Positions 1 through 4,650 of a stretch of DNA of 5,460 bases are shown here, in pieces. The stretch comes from Actinomycetes bacterium. GTDB taxonomy: Bacteria > Actinomycetota > Acidimicrobiia > Acidimicrobiales > RAAP-2. Location: positions 1-5,460 of the forward strand of contig JAKABC010000066.1 of the NCBI GenBank assembly GCA_021802025.1, written 5' to 3'. Each line of letters begins with the position of its first letter. Within the stretch, counting starts at the first letter, position 1. The notes beneath the pieces were generated by a model that saw only the letters and a program-made list of their open reading frames with translations, made no database searches and was not told the DNA's origin. The position numbers were made by a program, and so were the translations under genes.

Positions 1-85
1 CCTGGCCGAGGAGTTCCCCCACCTCGCCGTCGAGGTCCACCACGGGGGCCAGCCGCTCTACCCGTACTACGTCGGCCTCGAGTGA
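1..85 (+). CDS. DAK2 domain protein (YloV/FakA-like), C-terminal end only
   Basis: Only the last 27 codons and the TGA stop (83-85) are present; reading starts at base 2 and the gene runs in from the left. The tail has the pattern HHGGQPLYPYYVGLE, which closely resembles the C-terminus of the YloV/FakA family (a GGQPxYPYxxGxE ending). In that family an N-terminal DAK2/DhaL kinase domain is followed by a DegV-interacting part; in Firmicutes FakA works with FakB fatty-acid-binding proteins to phosphorylate free fatty acids to acyl phosphates. Whether the actinobacterial homologues do this is not settled. Context supports the call: yloV-type genes commonly sit directly upstream of recG in Gram-positive bacteria. 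The stop overlaps the recG start by four bases. The kinase domain cannot be judged because it lies outside the window. Confidence 0.66.
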   Translation, partial: LAEEFPHLAVEVHHGGQPLYPYYVGLE

Positions 86-2256
86 GCGACGCGCCCGGGC
101 GCACGCTGGTCGAGCTGGCCGCGATCGGGATCGAGCGGCTGCGCGGGGTGGGCGAGAAACGGCGCGCGGCGCTCGCCGAGATGGGGATCGACTCGGTGCT
201 CGACCTGCTCTCGTGGTTCCCGCGCCGCTACGTCGACCTCACCCGGCGCGTCGACCTGGCCGAGCTGGCCCTGGGCGAGGCGGCCGCCGTCTACGGCGAG
301 GTGGTGGGCACCCGCGCCCGGCGCACCCGCCAGGGCCGCTCGATGGTCGAGGTGAGCGTGGGGGAGGGGGCGAGCGCCCTCGACGTCGTCTTCTTCAACC
401 AGCCCTGGCGCGAGCGCCAGCTTCGCGTGGGCGTGGGGGCCCTCTTCTTCGGCGCGCTCGGGGAGTACCGGGGCCGGCGCCAGATGACCAACCCGACCGT
501 CGAGGTCGTCCTCGAGCCCACCGGGCGCGCGCGCGACCCCGAGCGGATCGGCCGGGTCGTCGCGGTCTACCCCTCGGGCGCCGAGGCGCTGGCGAGCTGG
601 GAGATCGCCGAGCTGGTGGACCAGTCGCTGCGCCGGGCCGGGCCCCTGGCCGACCCGCTCAGCGCCGCGCGGCGCGAGGCGCTCGGGCTCATCGAGCGTA
701 CCGCCGCGTACTGGGGGATCCACCGGCCCGAGACGCTCCCCGCGACCGCGCCGGCGCGCCGGCGCCTCGCCTTCGACGAGCTCTGGCGGCTCCAGGTCGC
801 GAGCCTCGAGCGACGCCGCCGTCTCGAGCGCGCCGCCGCCGGCGTCGCCCACCCCGATCTGCGCGGCGACCTCGAGGGCGGGACGAGCCTCGTGGGCCGC
901 TTCATCGCGGGCCATCGCTTCGCCCTCACCGGCGCCCAGCGTCGCGCCACGCTGGAGATCCTCGCGGACCTGGCGACCCCGCGGCCCATGCACCGGCTCC
1001 TCCAGGGCGACGTCGGCGCGGGCAAGACCACCGTCGCGCTGCTCGCGGTGCTCTGCGCGCGCGAGGGCGGGCGCCAGAGCGCGCTCGTGGCTCCGACCGA
1101 GGTGCTGGCCGAGCAGCACGCGGCGTCGCTGCGCGCGGACCTGGCGGGCCTCGAGGTCGACGACCCCACGGTCCTCGGGGGCCGACGGGCCCTACGGGTG
1201 GGACTGCTCACCGGGCGCGCCGGCGCGCGCGAGCGTCGCGGCGTGCTCGAGGCGCTGGCCGAGGGCGCGATCGACGTCGTGGTGGGCACCCACGCCCTCT
1301 TCGAGCCGACGGTGCGCTTCTTCGCCCTGGGGCTCGTCGTGGTCGACGAGCAGCACCGCTTCGGGGTGGCCCAGCGCGCGGCCCTCATCGAGGCGGCGCG
1401 CGAGCGCTCCCTCGAGGGGCGCGACCCGGACCTGCTCGTCATGACGGCCACCCCCATCCCGCGCACGGCCGCCCTCACGGTCTTTGGCGACCTCGACCAG
1501 TCGGTGCTCGACGAGCTGCCCGTCGGGCGCCGACCGGTCGAGACCCACTGGCTGCGCGACGACCCCGACGCCGCCTGGGCCCGGGTGCGCGAGGAGGCGG
1601 CGGCCGGTCGACGGGCCTTCGTCGTCTGCCCGCTCGTCGAGGAGTCCGAGAAGCTCGACGCGGCGAGCGCCGTGGCCGAGCGCGACCGTCTGGCCGCGGG
1701 CCCGCTCAAGGGGCTCTCCGTCGGGCTGGTCCACGGCCAGATGTCCGGGGCCGAGAAGGAAGAGGCCATGGGCGCGCTGCGCGCGGGCGCGCTCGACGTC
1801 CTCGTCGCGACCGTGGTGATCGAGGTCGGGGTCGACGTGCCCGAGGCGACGGTCGTGGTGATCGAGGACGCGTGGCGCTTCGGGCTGGCCCAGCTCCACC
1901 AGCTGCGCGGGCGGGTCGGTCGCTCGGAGTGGCCGAGCTGGTGCTACCTGCTGGGTGCGGCGCCCAGCGCGGAGGCCACCGAGCGCCTCGAGGCCCTCGT
2001 CGCCTCGAACGACGGCTTCGCCCTGGCGGCGCGCGACCTCGAGCTGCGCGGCGAGGGGACCCTGCTCGGCGCGCGCCAGCGCGGGCGCAGCGACCTGCGC
2101 CTGGCGAGCCTGGTGCGCGACGCCGACCTCGTCGAGGCGGCCCGGGCCGAGGCCGCGGGGCTCGTCGAGGCCGGCGGGAGCGCCCTCGAGGCGGCCCTGG
2201 CCGAGGTGCGGCTCTTCGTGGAGGCCGACGACGAGTCGTACCTGCACCGCTCCTAG
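82..2256 (+). CDS. recG: ATP-dependent DNA helicase RecG
   Basis: Monomeric SF2 helicase that remodels stalled replication forks and branches Holliday junctions. The 724 residues match the usual family size. An N-terminal GIERLRGVGEKR helical segment (16-28) precedes the OB-fold wedge domain (about 60-145), which binds the DNA branch. Helicase motifs are complete: Walker A GDVGAGKT (309-316), APTEVLAEQH (337-346), VGTHALFE (401-408), DEQH Walker B (422-425), TATPIPRT (455-462), GLVHGQM (548-554), IEVGVDVP (580-587) and QLHQLRGRVGR (604-614). The RecG-specific C-terminal TRG region follows, with DLELRGEGTLLGARQ (652-666). Compared with E. coli RecG there are short insertions near 356-372 and 439-449, and motif V reads ATVVIEVG where ATTVIEVG is usual. 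The GTG start overlaps the upstream TGA as GTGA with no obvious Shine-Dalgarno sequence, suggesting translational coupling. No frameshift was seen. Confidence 0.97.
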   Translation: MSDAPGRTLVELAAIGIERLRGVGEKRRAALAEMGIDSVLDLLSWFPRRYVDLTRRVDLAELALGEAAAVYGEVVGTRARRTRQGRSMVEVSVGEGASALDVVFFNQPWRERQLRVGVGALFFGALGEYRGRRQMTNPTVEVVLEPTGRARDPERIGRVVAVYPSGAEALASWEIAELVDQSLRRAGPLADPLSAARREALGLIERTAAYWGIHRPETLPATAPARRRLAFDELWRLQVASLERRRRLERAAAGVAHPDLRGDLEGGTSLVGRFIAGHRFALTGAQRRATLEILADLATPRPMHRLLQGDVGAGKTTVALLAVLCAREGGRQSALVAPTEVLAEQHAASLRADLAGLEVDDPTVLGGRRALRVGLLTGRAGARERRGVLEALAEGAIDVVVGTHALFEPTVRFFALGLVVVDEQHRFGVAQRAALIEAARERSLEGRDPDLLVMTATPIPRTAALTVFGDLDQSVLDELPVGRRPVETHWLRDDPDAAWARVREEAAAGRRAFVVCPLVEESEKLDAASAVAERDRLAAGPLKGLSVGLVHGQMSGAEKEEAMGALRAGALDVLVATVVIEVGVDVPEATVVVIEDAWRFGLAQLHQLRGRVGRSEWPSWCYLLGAAPSAEATERLEALVASNDGFALAARDLELRGEGTLLGARQRGRSDLRLASLVRDADLVEAARAEAAGLVEAGGSALEAALAEVRLFVEADDESYLHRS

Positions 2257-2260
2257 CACG

Positions 2261-2266
2261 TAGCCT
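2261..2266 (+). promoter_or_regulatory. Candidate -10 element for leaderless rsmD transcript
   Basis: TAGCCT fits the actinobacterial TANNNT -10 pattern and lies in the 16-base recG-rsmD spacer. Its last T is exactly seven bases before the G of the rsmD GTG (2273), which would make that G the +1 of a leaderless mRNA. The spacer has no Shine-Dalgarno-like sequence, which agrees with leaderless initiation. No recognisable -35 hexamer is present around 2237-2243, which is common in this group. TANNNT is short and expected several times per strand by chance; the placement, not the motif alone, is the argument. Confidence 0.45.
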
Positions 2267-2272
2267 GGCGGC

Positions 2273-2800
2273 GTGCGGGTGATCGGCGGCACGGCGCGCG
2301 GCCGCCCGTTACGGGCGAAGCTGCCCCGTTCGGTGCGCCCCACGACCGACTACGCCCGCGAGGCGATCTTCTCGATGCTCGAGAGCCGCGGCGGCCTGCA
2401 CGGGCTCGTGGTGGCCGACCTCTACTGCGGCTCGGGCGCGATGGGCATCGAGGCCCTGAGCCGCGGGGCGCAGCTCGTCTACTTCGTCGACGCCGATAGG
2501 GCCTGTCTCGCGGCGGCCGAGGAGAACCTCGCCCCGCTCGCCCTGGCCGGGCGGGCCGAGTTCGTCCAGGCCCTCCTGCCGCGCTGGAGCCCCCCGGCCG
2601 GGCTCGACCTGGTCCTGGCGGACCCGCCCTACGGCCCGCTCGACCTCGCGGGCCTGCTCGAGGGGGTCGGCGCCGGGCGCGTGATGGTCGAGAACGACCG
2701 GTTCATGGCCCCGCCGCCGGGCTGGAGGGTCACGAAAGAGAAGCGCTACGGCACTACGCTCGTGACGATGCTCGAACCCACTTCGGGGGACCTCTCGTGA
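2273..2800 (+). CDS. rsmD: 16S rRNA (guanine(966)-N(2))-methyltransferase RsmD
   Basis: SAM-dependent methyltransferase that modifies G966 (E. coli numbering) of 16S rRNA during 30S assembly. At 175 residues it is slightly shorter than E. coli RsmD (about 198). Family signatures are in order: N-terminal MRVIGGTARGRPL (1-13), RPTTDYAREAIFSML (22-36), SAM-binding motif I VADLYCGSGAMGIEALSRGA (47-66), an acidic turn FVDADR (71-76) that should contact the ribose of SAM, the catalytic N-methylase motif DPPY (117-120), and a C-terminal EKRYGTT strand (156-162). The GTG at 2273 is preferred because the family N-terminus begins exactly there. It follows recG by 16 bases without a Shine-Dalgarno sequence. 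The 3' end overlaps coaD by four bases; the rsmD-coaD pair is a widely conserved neighbourhood. Confidence 0.94.
   Translation: MRVIGGTARGRPLRAKLPRSVRPTTDYAREAIFSMLESRGGLHGLVVADLYCGSGAMGIEALSRGAQLVYFVDADRACLAAAEENLAPLALAGRAEFVQALLPRWSPPAGLDLVLADPPYGPLDLAGLLEGVGAGRVMVENDRFMAPPPGWRVTKEKRYGTTLVTMLEPTSGDLS
2785..2790 (+). promoter_or_regulatory. Probable ribosome binding site of coaD
   Basis: GGGGGA, six bases before the coaD GTG (2797), lies inside the last codons of rsmD. It is an imperfect Shine-Dalgarno sequence but well spaced, so coaD may combine its own ribosome recruitment with coupling through the GTGA overlap. Confidence 0.45.
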
Positions 2801-3282
2801 CCGTCGGGCTGATCCCGGGGTCGTTCGACCCCTTCCACAACGGCCACCTCGAGATCGTCGAGCGCGCCTCGCCGATCTTCGACGAGGTCGTCGTCGCGGC
2901 CATCCGCAACCCCCAGAAGTCCGAGCCGCTGTTCACCCTCGAGGAGCGCCGCGACATGATCGCCGAGTCGGTGGCGCACCTTCCCAACGTGCGCATCGTC
3001 TCGATCTCGACGCTGCTCGTGAACGTGGCCCGTGACGTGGACGCCACGGCGATCGTCAAGGGCCTGCGGGCCGTGTCGGACTTCGAGAACGAGCTGCAGA
3101 TGGCCCAGATGAACCGCTCCCTCTCGGGGGTGGAGACCCTCTTTCTGCCCTCGAGCTCGCACTACTCGTTCATCGCCTCGCGCCTCTTGCGCGAGGTGGC
3201 GCGCTTCGGCGGTGACGTCACCGCCTTCGTGCCCGAGCCGGTCGCCAAGCGGCTGCGCGAGCGCTACCCGGAGGCCCCGTGA
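2797..3282 (+). CDS. coaD: Phosphopantetheine adenylyltransferase CoaD
   Basis: Catalyses the reversible transfer of AMP from ATP to 4'-phosphopantetheine, giving dephospho-CoA and pyrophosphate, the penultimate step of coenzyme A synthesis in the cytosol. The 161 residues are the standard bacterial length. Visible signatures of this nucleotidyltransferase fold are the N-terminal GLIPGSFDPFHNGH with the HxGH motif at 14-17, NPQKSEPLFTLEER (38-51) with the conserved lysine at 41, IVKGLRAVSDFENELQMAQMNR (86-107) with the KGLR nucleotide-binding piece (88-91), and SFIASRLLREVARFGGDV (124-141) near the C-terminus. E. coli has ISSS where this protein has IASR. The GTG start shares GTGA with the rsmD stop; the stop in turn overlaps the next gene by four bases. 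CoA feeds the phosphopantetheine arm of acyl carrier protein, linking it to plsX downstream. Confidence 0.96.
   Translation: MTVGLIPGSFDPFHNGHLEIVERASPIFDEVVVAAIRNPQKSEPLFTLEERRDMIAESVAHLPNVRIVSISTLLVNVARDVDATAIVKGLRAVSDFENELQMAQMNRSLSGVETLFLPSSSHYSFIASRLLREVARFGGDVTAFVPEPVAKRLRERYPEAP
3270..3274 (+). promoter_or_regulatory. Ribosome binding site of sepIVA-like gene
   Basis: A full GGAGG Shine-Dalgarno core lies within the end of coaD, four bases before the GTG at 3279. It supports the GTG start and is the strongest such site in the window, although the spacing is on the short side. Confidence 0.6.
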
Positions 3283-3902
3283 CCTACGACCCCTACACCG
3301 AGGAGGTCCCCTTCGCCGAGGACCGCGCCCGACCGGCCCGCGACCTCGAGACCGAGCTGCGCGAGGTGATCGAGCTGATCGCCGCGGCCAAGCAGATGCC
3401 CCTGTCGAACTCGGCCCTCATCCCGCGCGACGAGGTGCTCGGGCGCCTGGAGGACGCTCTGCGCGTCCTGCCCGAGGAGATCCGCGAGGCGCGCTGGGCG
3501 CTGCGCGACCGCGAGGAGCTCATGGCCGCCGAGATGGCCAAGGCCCAGCAGCTCATGGACCAGGTCCGCGCCGAGGCGGCCCGGATGGTGGACCGCACCG
3601 AGATCGTGCGCCAGAGCCGACTCAAGGCCGACCAGATCGTGGCCGACGCCCGGGCCGAGGCCCGCCAGCTCATCAACCAGGCCGAGGACTTCATCGACGC
3701 CAAGCTCGGCGGGTTCGAGATCGTGCTCGAGCGGCTGATGAAGACGGCCCACTCGGGCCGCGAGCGCCTGAGCGCCCAGGTCGCGCCGGCCTCGGTGGCG
3801 GGCGCCGAGGCGCTCCTCGACGACGTGCTGGCCCCGGCCCCCGAGCCGAGCGCACCCTCGGGCGGGGGTGACGACTCGTTCTTCGACCAGGACGCGTTCT
3901 AG
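3279..3902 (+). CDS. sepIVA: DivIVA-like coiled-coil protein, SepIVA type
   Basis: A 207-residue, highly charged, Ala/Glu/Arg-rich protein with no signal peptide or membrane segment. Residues 1-20 form an acidic, proline-containing leader. From about 23 to 165 the pattern is strongly helical and coiled-coil-like, with segments such as LRVLPEEIREARWAL (61-75) and ADARAEARQLINQAEDFIDA (122-141). A Pro/Ala/Gly linker (185-197) ends in an acidic-aromatic tail, DDSFFDQDAF. This architecture and its place directly before a DUF177 gene match mycobacterial SepIVA (Rv2927c), a DivIVA-family protein needed for septation and cell-envelope organisation; Rv2926c beside it is DUF177. Function is inferred by homology and synteny. 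F-ATPase subunit b resemblance comes from the shared coiled coil and is less likely because no membrane anchor exists. The GTG start overlaps the coaD stop by four bases, behind a good GGAGG. Confidence 0.78.
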   Translation: MTYDPYTEEVPFAEDRARPARDLETELREVIELIAAAKQMPLSNSALIPRDEVLGRLEDALRVLPEEIREARWALRDREELMAAEMAKAQQLMDQVRAEAARMVDRTEIVRQSRLKADQIVADARAEARQLINQAEDFIDAKLGGFEIVLERLMKTAHSGRERLSAQVAPASVAGAEALLDDVLAPAPEPSAPSGGGDDSFFDQDAF

Positions 3903-4435
3903 TGGGCTCGCCCTACCTCGTCCCGGTGGCCACGCTGCTGCGCGACGTCCCCTCGGTGCGCCGGGTGGACTTCGAGGCCCCCTTCGACGAGCCCCACGAG
4001 TTCGCCCCGCGCGGGCCGGCCGAGACCGACGTCTTCCCCGAGGCCCTGGTCCACGTGGCGGTGGCCCTGCAGAGCTACGTCGGGGGGCTGCGCGCCCACG
4101 GGCGCGTCGAGGCCCCCTGGCACGGGATCTGCCGGCGCTGCTCGGCGCCGGTGCTGGGGCTCTCTAGCGTCGCGGTCGACGAGCGCTTCGTCGAGCGGCG
4201 CGAGGCGGGCGACGAGGAGACCTACCTCATCGAGGGCGACGTGGTCGACCTGGCCCCCCTCGCCCACGACGCGATCCTGCTCGACCTGCCGCTCGCCCCG
4301 CTGTGCCGTGAGGACTGCCGGGGGCTCTGCCCCCAGTGCGGGATCGACCGCAACGAGGCGACGTGCGACTGCTCGGCGCCGCGCGATCCGCGGTGGGCTA
4401 CACTGGACGGACTCCGTTTCGCCGACCCCGGCTAG
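3902..4435 (+). CDS. DUF177 (YceD-like) cysteine-rich protein
   Basis: A 177-residue protein of the DUF177/YceD family, usually encoded directly before rpmF, as here. The family has been tied genetically to 23S rRNA/50S maturation in plants and E. coli; its biochemical activity is not firmly known. Recognised features are WHGICRRC (73-80) with Cys77 and Cys80, LPLAPLCREDCRGLCPQCG (129-147) with Cys135, 139, 143 and 146, the CDC pair (155-157), and the typical C-terminal DPRWATLDGL (162-171). The Cys pattern suggests metal binding. The middle (98-113) is acidic and variable. The GTG start overlaps the previous TAG by one base (TAGTG), with a weak AGGA at 3889-3892 nine bases upstream. The product would be cytosolic. 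The last codons may double as a promoter for rpmF. Confidence 0.87.
   Translation: MGSPYLVPVATLLRDVPSVRRVDFEAPFDEPHEFAPRGPAETDVFPEALVHVAVALQSYVGGLRAHGRVEAPWHGICRRCSAPVLGLSSVAVDERFVERREAGDEETYLIEGDVVDLAPLAHDAILLDLPLAPLCREDCRGLCPQCGIDRNEATCDCSAPRDPRWATLDGLRFADPG
4399..4404 (+). promoter_or_regulatory. Candidate -10 element of internal promoter for rpmF-plsX
   Basis: TACACT, a good TANNNT -10 hexamer, lies in the WATLDG codons at the end of the DUF177 gene. If used, +1 would be the A at 4411 and the leader 59 bases up to the rpmF ATG. It is created by two consecutive less-used codons, GCT and ACA; this ACA is the only in-frame threonine ACA I found in the window, while ACC and ACG dominate. That hints at selection on the DNA rather than the protein. 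No convincing -35 hexamer is visible 17-18 bases upstream. Confidence 0.42.
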
Positions 4436-4451
4436 GCCCGGGCGGCTCCCC

Positions 4452-4457
4452 AGGTGA
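4452..4457 (+). promoter_or_regulatory. Probable ribosome binding site of rpmF
   Basis: AGGTGA in the 34-base spacer between the DUF177 stop and the rpmF ATG. The gap of 12 bases to the ATG is longer than usual; the purine-rich GAAAGAG that follows (4456-4462) could also contribute. Confidence 0.5.
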
Positions 4458-4469
4458 AAGAGACCGACC

Positions 4470-4649
4470 ATGGCCGTCCCCAAGCGAAAGACCAGCAAAG
4501 CCCGCTCGCGCTCGCGCCGCGCCGCCAACTGGCGCCTGGGACGTCCGGCCCGCAGCGTCTGCCCGCAGTGCGCCACCGCCAAGACCCCCCACGTGGTCTG
4601 CCCGAACTGCGGCTGGTACAAGGGGCGCGTCGCCGTCGAGGTCGACTGA
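4470..4649 (+). CDS. rpmF: 50S ribosomal protein L32 (bL32)
   Basis: A 59-residue basic protein of the large ribosomal subunit, the normal length for bL32. The family N-terminus MAVPKRKTSKARSRSRRA is present, followed by AANWRL (18-23), and a zinc ribbon with Cys31-x2-Cys34 and Cys44-x2-Cys47 (CPQC and CPNC), so this is the zinc-binding (C+) form. The C-terminal GWYKGRVAVEVD is also typical. ATG is chosen because the family starts exactly with MAVPK; it is the only ATG start in the window and is preceded by AGGTGA. The DUF177-rpmF-plsX order is widely conserved and couples ribosome production with phospholipid synthesis. A separate 34-base spacer and a candidate upstream promoter suggest that it may be expressed more strongly than the genes before it. 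Confidence 0.96.
   Translation: MAVPKRKTSKARSRSRRAANWRLGRPARSVCPQCATAKTPHVVCPNCGWYKGRVAVEVD
4638..4641 (+). promoter_or_regulatory. Probable ribosome binding site of plsX
   Basis: GAGG within the last codons of rpmF, nine bases before the TTG at 4651. Good spacing supports TTG as the plsX start rather than a later codon. Confidence 0.45.
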
Positions 4650-4650
4650 G

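Noticed and set aside
67..1119. Long minus-strand open frame (350 codons) opposite recG
   Set aside because: Its product is a low-complexity Arg/Ala/Gly/His-rich string with no recognisable family. It is a shadow of the GC-rich codons of recG, whose helicase motifs are unambiguous.
213..2282. 689-codon plus-strand frame inside recG
   Set aside because: Arg/Gly/Pro-rich frame-shifted reading of recG; the real frame contains every RecG motif.
567..2343. Other minus-strand frames opposite recG (400 and 383 codons)
   Set aside because: They overlap each other and recG, are compositionally biased, and have no coherent domain.
4165..4170. TAGCGT promoter-like hexamer within the DUF177 gene
   Set aside because: Matches TANNNT but has no start codon or gene boundary at a sensible distance; likely a chance match.
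4427..4442. Small inverted repeat (CCCGG ... CCGGG, 6-base loop) across the DUF177 stop codon
   Set aside because: Only five base pairs, with no T-run after it, and such pairs are expected by chance at this GC content. Not called as a terminator or attenuator.
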